Positions 1 to 5,758 of a stretch of 9,527 bases of DNA are shown one piece after another (the first letter of the stretch is position 1; every line of letters begins with the position of its first letter). The translations under genes and the position numbers were made by a program. The notes below the pieces were generated by a model. The model was given only the letters and a program-made list of their open reading frames with translations, was not told the origin of the DNA and did no database searches. Source of the stretch: an uncultured Bacilli bacterium. Its GTDB lineage: Bacteria; Bacillota_I; Bacilli_A; RF39; UBA660. Location of the stretch: positions 1 through 9,527 of the forward strand of contig CALVWH010000075.1 in NCBI GenBank assembly GCA_944364705.1, in the 5' to 3' direction.

Positions 1-2
1 GA

Positions 3-488
3 CTTCAAAAAGGCTTAGCAAGATGTAAACCAGGAAGTAAAAACCGATATAAAATGAAACTAAAAATACAAAGAATGTATCAAAAAATAAAAAATGCAAG
101 AAAACATAGAATACATGACATAACAAAAAAACTAATCGAAGAAAATGATATTATCGTAACTGAAAATTTAGATGTAAAAGGAATGCAGAAAAATCACTAC
201 ATAGCTAAAGGACTAAACGAAAACCCAATATCAGAAATCATCCGAGTACTAAAATATAAAGCAAATTGGAAAAACAAAAAACTAATTCAAATCGATCGAT
301 ATTATCCAAGTAGTCAAATATGTAGTATATGTAATTATCAAAATAAGGAAGTAAAAGATTTCAGTATAAGAAGTTGGGAATGTCCAGTATGTCATACAAA
401 ACACGATCGAGATTTTAATGCATCCGTTAATATCATGTTTGAAGGTTTAAGAAAATATATGAAAGAGGCAGAACGAAAAGTCTATTAA
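3..488 (+). CDS. tnpB: TnpB-family RNA-guided nuclease of an IS200/IS605-type element, C-terminal part
   Basis: The frame is open from the left edge, so the 5' half lies outside the window; 161 residues are visible. Family hallmarks seen: an LARCKPGSKNR segment near the edge, the RuvC-II motif TENLDVKGM (Glu codon 162-164), a four-cysteine zinc finger (Cys codons 321, 330, 381, 390; CSIC and CPVC), and the RuvC-III motif HDRDFNAS (405-413). TnpB proteins are DNA endonucleases guided by an omega-RNA made from the 3' end of their own gene and the element's right end. All visible catalytic and zinc-binding positions are present, so this half looks functional rather than decayed. An internal ATG at 54 is not a credible start, because homology continues upstream of it. 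Whether TnpA accompanies it cannot be seen. Confidence 0.92.
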   Translation, partial: LQKGLARCKPGSKNRYKMKLKIQRMYQKIKNARKHRIHDITKKLIEENDIIVTENLDVKGMQKNHYIAKGLNENPISEIIRVLKYKANWKNKKLIQIDRYYPSSQICSICNYQNKEVKDFSIRSWECPVCHTKHDRDFNASVNIMFEGLRKYMKEAERKVY

Positions 489-606
489 AATTTTGACAAA
501 AGAAAAAACAAGTAGGGTCGCGACGATCCGATACTGGTCTATGGAGAAGTCAAAGATTTCGAAGAAGTAGAAAAAGCTTACCGTGAGGTAAGCTATGTCA
601 AAATTT
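488..606 (+). ncRNA. Probable omega-RNA scaffold / right end of the IS200/IS605-type element
   Basis: The 120 bases after the tnpB stop encode nothing recognisable but are rich in pairing. An exact 11-base inverted repeat (AAATTTTGACA at 488-498, TGTCAAAATTT at 596-606) can close the whole region. Inside it lie a possible 5-bp stem at 515-519/525-529 (one G-T pair), a weak stem at 546-550/556-560, and the strong hairpin at 575-594. In TnpB systems the omega-RNA overlaps the end of tnpB and runs to the transposon right end, with the adjoining host DNA as guide, and this region fits that arrangement. The exact element boundary is uncertain; TCAA tetranucleotides, similar to the right cleavage site known for IS608, occur at 598-601 and 621-624. 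Confidence 0.5.
575..594 (+). repeat. Subterminal hairpin of the element's right end
   Basis: AGCTTACC (575-582) and GGTAAGCT (587-594) form a perfect 8-bp stem around a GTGA loop, which is a GNRA-type tetraloop if transcribed. IS200/IS605 elements carry subterminal imperfect or perfect palindromes recognised as single-stranded hairpins by TnpA, and the same sequence often forms the last stem of the omega-RNA. No T-tract follows, so it is not a typical terminator. Confidence 0.7.
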
Positions 607-628
607 ATTTCGACTTTTGTTCAAAGAA

Positions 629-657
629 TTTACAACTATTTTTTTTCATGTTAAAAT
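629..657 (+). promoter_or_regulatory. Sigma-A-type promoter for the 675 operon
   Basis: TTTACA (629-634) and TAAAAT (652-657) are separated by exactly 17 bases. The start of the downstream gene lies 18 bases beyond the -10 box. The promoter sits just outside the transposon end, so the element lies immediately upstream of the operon but does not appear to interrupt it. Confidence 0.7.
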
Positions 658-674
658 AATCATAGGGTGGTTCT

Positions 675-1145
675 ATGATAGAACATGTGGATTATGATAC
701 CATAAAACAAATTTATTATGATCGTACACCGCAGGAGATTAAGCAAATTTATGAAGAGGTTAATGGAATTTATTTAAAAAAAATTCCTTATCATCAAATT
801 ACCATTAAAGATTTACGTAATTTTGAGCAATTACAAAATCTTTTATATCAAGTAAACCTTTTACTTGGAAAAAAATATCCAGAAGGTTTTCAATTAGAAA
901 AAGAAATAAAATCTTTTTTTGAAGAATTAAAAAATCCTAAAAAAATAAAAAATTTAAATTTCTATGTTTATCCAATTTATTATTTACATCCTTTAAAAAT
1001 AAAAAACATTAACTTTAGTCAAATCGCAGAAGAAAGGATAAAAAAATATCGAAAATCAATTCAGTGGATTTGTCAAAATAGACCAGGAAAAAAAGAAGAA
1101 TTTTCTTCTCTTGATTGTCAGGTCGCAAAAAAAATTCATTTATGA
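675..1145 (+). CDS. Hypothetical protein, 156 aa, first gene of the hemW-like operon
   Basis: I do not recognise a family. The product is a soluble-looking, Lys/Ile/Tyr-rich and probably largely helical protein with no signal peptide or membrane segment. It starts with MIEHVDYDTIKQIYYDRTPQ; two cysteines (residues 133 and 148) lie in a basic C-terminal tail. The ATG at 675 is supported by GGGTGG at 665-670, four bases upstream, and by the promoter at 629-657. Its TGA (1143-1145) overlaps the ATG of the next gene (1142-1144) in an ATGA arrangement, which suggests translational coupling with the HemW-like gene. Base composition and codon use resemble its neighbours. The reading frame is real on positional grounds; the function is unknown. 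Confidence 0.75.
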   Translation: MIEHVDYDTIKQIYYDRTPQEIKQIYEEVNGIYLKKIPYHQITIKDLRNFEQLQNLLYQVNLLLGKKYPEGFQLEKEIKSFFEELKNPKKIKNLNFYVYPIYYLHPLKIKNINFSQIAEERIKKYRKSIQWICQNRPGKKEEFSSLDCQVAKKIHL

Positions 1146-2254
1146 TCAAAGCTGTATATATTCATATCCCATTTTGTGAACATATTTGTTCCTATTGTGA
1201 TTTTTGTAAAATGTTTTATTATTCTTCTTTTGTCGATCAATATTTAGAGGCTTTAGAAAAAGAAATAAAAGAAAAATATGAAAAGGAAGAAATTGAAACC
1301 TTATATATTGGAGGAGGAACTCCTTCTTGTTTGTCTTATGAACAATTAAAAAAATTATTTTCTATTTTAAAAATTTTTCATAGAAGTTCAAAACTTGAAT
1401 TTACAGTGGAATGTAATATAGAAAATATCGATAAACAAAAATTAGAATTGTTTTATCAAGAAGGGGTTAATCGACTTAGCATTGGAATGCAAACCTTTCA
1501 TCCTCATCATTTAAAAACTTTACAGCGAAATCATACAAAAAAATAAGCACAATCTGTAATTTCGCTGGCCAAAAAACTAAGATTTCAAAACATAAATGTC
1601 GATTTAATGTATGCCTTACCAGGAGAAACTTTAGAAGAAGTAATGGAAGATGTCTCTTTTATTTTATCTTTAAATGTTCCCCATGTTTCCACATATTCTT
1701 TAATGATTGAGCCCCATACCAAATTGTTTCAGCAAAACCAAAAACCTATTGATGAAGATCTTGATGCACAAATGTATGAAAAAATTTGTGAGATTTTAAC
1801 ACATCATGGGTATGAACATTATGAAATTAGTAATTTTTCAAAACCTGGTTTTTGTTCCAAACATAATTTAACTTATTGGAATAATGAACCTTATTATGGA
1901 TTTGGTCTTGGAGCAAGTGGTTATATCAAAAATATTCGATATGAAAATACCAAAAGTTTTCAAAAATATATTCGTGGATCTTTTCTTTTTAACGAAGAGA
2001 CGATGGACGATTTAACCGAATTACAAAACACGTTTCTTTTAGGATTTCGAAAAATAAAAGGAATTTCAAAAAAAGAATTTTATCAAAAATATTCTTTCGA
2101 TCTTCACAAAATTAATAAAATTCGTATTGGATTAGAAAAAGGATATTTAGAAGAAAACAAAGAATATATTTATATAAAGAAACAATATATCTATGAATCC
2201 AATGAGATTCTTTTAGAATTTTTAGAAATAGAAAGAAGTAAAAAAAATGAATAA
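1142..2254 (+). pseudogene. hemW: HemW-like radical SAM protein (heme chaperone / coproporphyrinogen oxidase-like) interrupted by an in-frame TAA
   Basis: Two pieces in the same frame make one HemW-sized protein of 370 codons. Piece one (1142-1543, 134 codons) has the radical SAM iron-sulfur motif CEHICSYCDFC (C12, C16, C19 plus C22, the HemW pattern), GGGTPS at 57-62 and RLSIGMQTF. It stops at TAA 1544-1546. After the stop the frame continues, without any shift, through an AQSVISLAKKLRFQNINVDL segment into MYALPGET, YEISNFSKPG and YWNNEPYYGFGLGASGY, all HemW-like. A single base change from GAA would explain the stop. The ATG at 1607 has no ribosome binding site, so a separate second protein is unlikely. 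HemW transfers heme to respiratory proteins, and its loss is tolerable in a fermenting anaerobe. The TTG at 1115 was not chosen as the start because ATG 1142 gives the usual MIKAVYIHIPFC beginning. A sequencing error remains possible. Confidence 0.82.
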
Positions 2255-2825
2255 AGTAGAAAAATTTGCAACTGAAATTGGATATATTAAAAATCCAAAA
2301 TACCGAGAAAATATTAAAATTTTAATTGATCTTTTACCAGATTATTTTTTTGAAGTTGCTGCTTCTTCAACCGGAAAATATCATCCGTCTTTTTCTTTAG
2401 GAGCAGGAGGACTTTTGAGACATACCAAAACAGCGGTACGAATTGCATATGAAATGTTTCAAGATGAAAGTATTAGCGGGGCTTTTAATGAAAATGAAAA
2501 AGATATGATGATCATGGCTTTAATTCTTCATGATGGATTAAAACATGGAGATCCAAAAGAAGAATATGTAAAATTTGATCATCCAATTTTAATTTGTGAC
2601 CGAATTCGTGAAAATAAAGAAAAAACAACGTTAACGGACAATGAGATTTTAGCATTAACCAATATGATTGAAAGCCATATGGGACCATGGAATACCAATA
2701 AATATTCGGATGTTGTGTTACCAGTTCCTAAAAATAAATATCAAAAATTTGTTCATATGTGTGACTTTTTATCAAGTCGTAAATTTTTAGATGTAAAGTT
2801 TGAAAATGATGAAATTGTTATTTGA
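2247..2825 (+). CDS. HD-domain protein, putative metal-dependent phosphohydrolase
   Basis: The 192-aa soluble protein carries a complete HD metal-binding set: H59 in LLRHTKTA, the H95-D96 pair in ILHDGLKHG, H112 in FDHP, H144 in ESHMGPW and D173 in HMCDFLSSR. HD proteins hydrolyse phosphate esters in nucleotides or nucleic acids. The motif order (GGLLRHT, then HDGLKHG, then a late SH pair, then a D before an SR) recalls the HD domain of the YhaM 3'-5' exoribonuclease, but there is no OB-fold domain in front, so the substrate is not known. The start ATG lies 8 bases inside the upstream HemW-like frame, so translation may depend on it; the early stop in that gene could therefore lower expression of this one. 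The gene ends in the -35 box of the next promoter. Confidence 0.82.
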   Translation: MNKVEKFATEIGYIKNPKYRENIKILIDLLPDYFFEVAASSTGKYHPSFSLGAGGLLRHTKTAVRIAYEMFQDESISGAFNENEKDMMIMALILHDGLKHGDPKEEYVKFDHPILICDRIRENKEKTTLTDNEILALTNMIESHMGPWNTNKYSDVVLPVPKNKYQKFVHMCDFLSSRKFLDVKFENDEIVI

Positions 2826-2850
2826 CACAAACAAATGTTTGTGATAAAAT
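2822..2850 (+). promoter_or_regulatory. Sigma-A-type promoter of the dTMP-kinase-like gene
   Basis: A consensus TTGACA (2822-2827) and TAAAAT (2845-2850) are separated by 17 bases. The -35 box overlaps the TGA stop of the HD-domain gene. The spacer is filled by the palindrome at 2826-2843. Confidence 0.82.
2826..2843. promoter_or_regulatory. Palindromic operator, LexA-box-like, inside the kinase promoter
   Basis: CACAAACA and TGTTTGTG are perfect 8-base inverted arms around an AA centre, occupying the space between the -35 and -10 boxes, a classic place for a repressor site. The core AAAC-AAAT-GTTT resembles the Gram-positive LexA box (GAAC-N4-GTTC) with a symmetric substitution in each arm, and its first 11 bases recur upstream of recA. 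Binding by LexA is an inference; another dimeric repressor is possible. Confidence 0.6.
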
Positions 2851-2871
2851 AAAAAAAGATAGGAGGCGTTT

Positions 2872-3549
2872 ATGCGAGGAAAATTAATTGTGATTGAAGG
2901 AACGGATTGTTCTGGAAAAGAAACACAAGCAAGATTATTAAAAAACGCTCTTCGAAACGAAGGAGTTCGAATTGAACATTTTAGCTATCCAAATTATCAA
3001 TCACCAACGGGAAAGATTGTTTCTCAGTGCTACTTAGGAAGAGAAGGACAAGGATGGTTTCCAGAAGGTGCCGATCAAGTGGATCCAATGGTATCTTCTT
3101 TATATTTTGCAGCAGACCGTAAATACAATATTCATAAAATAACGTATTTGTTAGAAAACGGTGTTCATGTGATTATTGATCGATATGTATATTCTAATAT
3201 GGCTCATCAAGGAGGAAAAATCTTAGATGACGAAAAACGATTAGAATTATATAATTGTTTAGATACGTTAGAATTTTCTTTGTTAAAACTTCCAAAACCA
3301 GACGTTGCGATTTTTTTACATGTACCAACTGAATATTCTTTAAAATTGATGAAACAAAATAGAGATAAAGTGGATGAACATGAACAATGTGAGGAACATT
3401 TATATCATGCAGAAAAAGCGTATCTTGAATTATCTCATCGATATCATTTTTATCAAATAGAATGTAACATCAATCATGAATTAAAAAGTATTGAAGAAAT
3501 TCATGAACAACTTTTACTTTACGTCAAAAAAGAATTAGGTCTTTCCTAG
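2872..3549 (+). CDS. dTMP kinase-like protein (P-loop deoxynucleotide kinase)
   Basis: The 225-aa protein has the thymidylate kinase pattern: a P-loop GTDCSGKETQ (residues 10-19), the substrate-site DRYVYSNMAHQGG (103-115), an FLHVP strand (148-152), and a lid-like basic segment KQNRDKVDEHE (161-171). Kinases of this family phosphorylate dTMP to dTDP with ATP in the cytosol. The P-loop Glu (K16-E17) and the inserted GWFPEGADQVDP segment (61-72) match a variant type I recall from Firmicutes that often coexists with a conventional tmk, so I withhold the symbol; the exact nucleotide preference is not certain. AGGAGG at 2861-2866 supports the start. The gene has its own promoter, palindromic operator and terminator, so it is a single-gene unit. 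The LexA-like operator would make it a repair-responsive nucleotide kinase. Confidence 0.85.
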   Translation: MRGKLIVIEGTDCSGKETQARLLKNALRNEGVRIEHFSYPNYQSPTGKIVSQCYLGREGQGWFPEGADQVDPMVSSLYFAADRKYNIHKITYLLENGVHVIIDRYVYSNMAHQGGKILDDEKRLELYNCLDTLEFSLLKLPKPDVAIFLHVPTEYSLKLMKQNRDKVDEHEQCEEHLYHAEKAYLELSHRYHFYQIECNINHELKSIEEIHEQLLLYVKKELGLS

Positions 3550-3560
3550 CTCTTTTTTTT
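3526..3560 (+). terminator. Rho-independent terminator of the kinase gene, overlapping its 3' end
   Basis: The arm 3526-3539 pairs with 3545-3558 around a TCTTT loop: G3539-C3545, G3538-C3546, A3537-T3547, T3536-A3548, one G-T pair, one A-C mismatch, then A/T and G-C pairs running into a T-tract (3553-3560). The stop codon TAG (3547-3549) lies in the descending arm, so the last codons double as terminator stem. Confidence 0.75.
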
Positions 3561-3575
3561 CTTGCCTTTTTTTTG

Positions 3576-3581
3576 TATAAT
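3576..3581 (+). promoter_or_regulatory. Candidate -10 box for the zinc-ribbon operon
   Basis: A perfect TATAAT lies 33 bases before the first zinc-ribbon start codon and just after the preceding terminator. There is no good -35 hexamer at 16-18 bases upstream, only a T-run, so the promoter may be weak or need an activator. It is the only clear TATAAT promoter in the window; the others use TAAAAT. Confidence 0.5.
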
Positions 3582-3606
3582 ATTTGTGTATCATAAAAAT
3601 TTAGGA

Positions 3607-3751
3607 GTGTTAAAATGTATTGTGAAAAATGTAATACTTTTTTGCCACCAGGACAAAATGTATGTGTAAAATGTGGTCATGTGAATACAAAAGAAAACCA
3701 AAGCGCGGTAGTTTCTCATCAAAATCAAGATTTTCGAAATCCACAGAATGC
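3607..3751 (+). repeat. Direct repeat copy 1: shared head of the zinc-ribbon genes
   Basis: This 145-base stretch aligns without gaps to 4371-4515, 764 bases downstream, with seven mismatches by eye (138 of 145 identical). It spans the bases just before the start codon and the first 45 or so codons. Beyond it the two genes can hardly be aligned at nucleotide level. Confidence 0.9.
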
Positions 3752-4340
3752 TTTTTTAGAAAGTGAAACTACAACAGAAACTTTGAAAGTTTCTGAATCT
3801 TCTTCCCAAAAAGAGGAAAATCCAAAAACTATAAAAAGAAACTTGATTCTTATTTGGATTTTATTCATTTTTACTTATATTCTTCCTATTTTGAGTAATT
3901 TAGCCAGTGAATTTTATCGACCAATTACTAATATTTTTGAAGGAATTTATCGTTTCATTAAAACATTTTCTCTAAGTCTTTTATCGTTAATGCTTCCAGG
4001 AGTTCTTGCTTATCATGGACGATCAAATCCAGCTTGGAAGACATTTCTTTACTTTATGCTATTTGCTTTAATTCGTTTTTTAATATTCGAAATCCATTCT
4101 TTTGTTATATTTCGACTTGTTTTTGTTAGTTTTATATTTTCTTTTGTTGTCTATTATATTACAAAAAAAATATCTTTTTGGATTCACGATGCCTTAGGAG
4201 CAAATAAAAATATTGTATATGCGTATTTGTTATACACGGAAATTTTTCTTCTTGTTTATTTAATTGTTGAACTAATTTTTGAATTTCTTTTTGATCTTTT
4301 TAAATTTACGATTTTAACTTCTGTTTTTATCGGATTATAA
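3615..4340 (+). CDS. Zinc-ribbon membrane protein, first of a tandem pair
   Basis: The 241-aa protein starts with a zinc ribbon: C3 and C6, then C17 and C20 (CEKC ... CVKC), typical of short zinc-ribbon heads on bacterial membrane proteins. A polar Ser/Glu/Lys-rich linker (about 25-74) follows, then about five or six hydrophobic segments (about 76-94, 114-132, 142-160, 162-182, 200-241). There is no signal peptide; the ribbon presumably faces the cytosol. A W-I-H-D-x2-G motif (W189, H191, D192, G195) recurs in the next gene, so the two are paralogues throughout. It is vaguely like the HD-containing end of RDD-family proteins, but I would not assign that family. The AGGAG at 3603-3607 supports the start. 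Function is unknown; the gene heads an operon with its paralogue and a phosphodiesterase. Confidence 0.8.
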   Translation: MYCEKCNTFLPPGQNVCVKCGHVNTKENQSAVVSHQNQDFRNPQNAFLESETTTETLKVSESSSQKEENPKTIKRNLILIWILFIFTYILPILSNLASEFYRPITNIFEGIYRFIKTFSLSLLSLMLPGVLAYHGRSNPAWKTFLYFMLFALIRFLIFEIHSFVIFRLVFVSFIFSFVVYYITKKISFWIHDALGANKNIVYAYLLYTEIFLLVYLIVELIFEFLFDLFKFTILTSVFIGL

Positions 4341-4370
4341 CGGAATTGAAAAGATTTTAAATCTAGGAGA

Positions 4371-4515
4371 GTGTTAAAATGTATTGTGAAAAATGTAATA
4401 CTTTTTTACCACCAGGACAAAATGTATGTGTAAAATGTGGTCATGTGAATACAAAAGAAAGCCAAAATACGGTAGTTTCTCATCAAAATCAAGATTTTCA
4501 AAGTCCACAGAATGC
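4371..4515 (+). repeat. Direct repeat copy 2: shared head of the zinc-ribbon genes
   Basis: This is the partner of 3607-3751. Of the seven differences only one is silent (TTG/TTA at codon 10); the rest change residues 28, 30 (two bases), 31, 41 and 42. Similarity ends abruptly at the start of the linker. Confidence 0.9.
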
Positions 4516-5065
4516 CTATTTAAAAAGAGAAGATACCCCTTTAGAAGATTCCAACCCATTTATATATACATCAAAAGAAACCACAGTAAACGATATTGCT
4601 ATTATTGTTTTAGCGATTATTTTTATTTTCGTACCTATCGTTGTATATGGTTTTCTTTTGTTTCAATTTTCCTTTTCGGTGAAATTTTTCTTAATATTTC
4701 TTCCGTGGTTTGTACCCGTTTTTTTAGGACTTCTATCTTATAATCAAAGAGAAAGTTCCATGGCAATAAGTTTTGTTTGTTTCTTTGTTGCAGCAATCCT
4801 AGTGGAAGTCCTTTTGTTTTCAATTACTGGAAAATTATCGATCGCAGTTGTCATCATTACTTTTTTCCTTCTCTTTTTATATTATATATTTACTGAAAAC
4901 AAAGCACATTGGATGCATGATAAAACAGGACGAAGTTCTAATTCTATATTAGATCGTCTTTCTTATATTTCTATTTTTTGTTTTCAAAGTATTTGTCAAC
5001 CAATTTACTTATTTTTACTTGCTTTTTTCATAATAAGTGTGCTACTAGGTTTGTTTTCCTCATAA
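4379..5065 (+). CDS. Zinc-ribbon membrane protein, second of a tandem pair
   Basis: The 228-aa paralogue of the preceding gene has the same zinc ribbon (C3, C6, C17, C20) and nearly the same first 47 residues. Its linker (about 48-72) and membrane body are different: hydrophobic segments at about 72-97, 101-120, 127-148, 154-171 and 198-225. The W-M-H-D-x2-G motif (W178, H180, D181, G184) is retained at the corresponding place, so the whole proteins are related even though the bodies have diverged. AGGAG at 4365-4369 and a 38-base gap without a terminator put it in one operon with its paralogue. The glycerophosphodiesterase follows after 8 bases. A role at the membrane or envelope is a guess from context only; zinc binding is inferred from the cysteines. 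Confidence 0.8.
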   Translation: MYCEKCNTFLPPGQNVCVKCGHVNTKESQNTVVSHQNQDFQSPQNAYLKREDTPLEDSNPFIYTSKETTVNDIAIIVLAIIFIFVPIVVYGFLLFQFSFSVKFFLIFLPWFVPVFLGLLSYNQRESSMAISFVCFFVAAILVEVLLFSITGKLSIAVVIITFFLLFLYYIFTENKAHWMHDKTGRSSNSILDRLSYISIFCFQSICQPIYLFLLAFFIISVLLGLFSS

Positions 5066-5073
5066 AATGAATT

Positions 5074-5700
5074 ATGAAAATTATAGCACATAGAGGAAAT
5101 AATAAAAATAAAAATGAAAACCGAATAGAAGGATTATTAAAATGTTTAAAAGAACCTTATATCGACGGAGTTGAATTTGACATTCAAATGACTAAAGATT
5201 GTAAATTTCTTTTGTCACATAGCAATTTTTTAAAAACAGAAAATGGTGAAATTGTTGCGATTTCTAGAAACAACCTATCCGAATTAAAAAAACATTCTTA
5301 TGAAAAAAATAAAAAAAACTATCCTTTAGTTACTTTAGAACAATTTTTAAGAAAAGTAAATGGAAATAAAATTCTTTTAATGGAATTAAAAGTAGAAAGA
5401 AAAGAAAAAGAATATGCACAATATTTAAAAAAAATTTTAAAAAAATTCCCTTTTTTAAATTTATGGATCTGTAGTTTTAATGCTACGGTTTTATCCTTTT
5501 TTAAAAAAGACTATCCCATTGGTTTAATTAAAACAAGAATGATTAATGAAAAGAAAAATTTAAACGATTTTGATTTTGTTTCTTCCAAAGAAAAAGAAAA
5601 AATACCATACTTCTTATGGACCATTAATAAAAAAATATGCTTCCCAGAAGATAAAAATTTTTTAGGGATTATTACGGATTCTGCGATGGATTTTCAATAA
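5074..5700 (+). CDS. Glycerophosphodiester phosphodiesterase family protein, short cytosolic form
   Basis: The 208-aa protein has the GDPD catalytic layout: H6-R7 in IIAHRGN, E34 and D36 in DGVEFDIQMTKD, H49 in LLSHS, E104 and K106 in LLMELKVE, SFNATVL (134-140), LWTINK (181-186) and the final IITD (199-202). These enzymes hydrolyse glycerophosphodiesters from phospholipid turnover to glycerol 3-phosphate and an alcohol in a metal-dependent reaction. There is no signal peptide or membrane segment, so it acts in the cytosol. It is somewhat shorter than the usual bacterial enzyme. The familiar ENT and HD motifs are altered to ENR and HS, but the core metal and acid-base residues remain. It follows the second zinc-ribbon gene by 8 bases and has no clear ribosome binding site, so it probably depends on translation of that gene. 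Confidence 0.85.
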   Translation: MKIIAHRGNNKNKNENRIEGLLKCLKEPYIDGVEFDIQMTKDCKFLLSHSNFLKTENGEIVAISRNNLSELKKHSYEKNKKNYPLVTLEQFLRKVNGNKILLMELKVERKEKEYAQYLKKILKKFPFLNLWICSFNATVLSFFKKDYPIGLIKTRMINEKKNLNDFDFVSSKEKEKIPYFLWTINKKICFPEDKNFLGIITDSAMDFQ

Positions 5701-5703
5701 GTA

Positions 5704-5732
5704 TTTACAAATAAATAGAAATTTGTTAAAAT
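5704..5732 (+). promoter_or_regulatory. Sigma-A-type promoter of the sigma factor-thiI operon, with an inverted repeat in the spacer
   Basis: TTTACA (5704-5709) and TAAAAT (5727-5732) are 17 bases apart. ACAAAT (5707-5712) and ATTTGT (5721-5726) form a 6-base inverted repeat across the spacer, which may be a repressor site, though six A/T-rich bases can occur by chance. No terminator was seen between the preceding stop codon (5698-5700) and this promoter, so some read-through is possible. Confidence 0.7.
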
Positions 5733-5758
5733 AAAACAACTTGTTAGAAGGTGTAAAT

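Noticed and set aside
517..524. GTCGCGAC palindrome as a protein-binding site
   Set aside because: It lies within the transposon right end and is more simply part of the folded RNA or DNA there.
1537..1546. Programmed slippage at the A7 run, or recoding of TAA, in the HemW-like gene
   Set aside because: The frame on both sides of the stop is the same, so slippage would break rather than restore it, and other genes here use TAA as a normal stop.
1607..2254. Second half of the HemW-like gene as an independent protein starting at ATG 1607
   Set aside because: No ribosome binding site precedes it, and HemW-like sequence continues in frame upstream of that ATG.
4426..4743. 105-codon open frame on the + strand inside the second zinc-ribbon gene
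   Set aside because: It is a shifted frame of a gene with clear paralogy in the other frame; its Cys/Lys/Arg/Tyr-rich product is typical of out-of-frame translation.
4374..4823. Two minus-strand open frames opposite the second zinc-ribbon gene
   Set aside because: Neither has supporting signals, and both lie opposite a supported gene.
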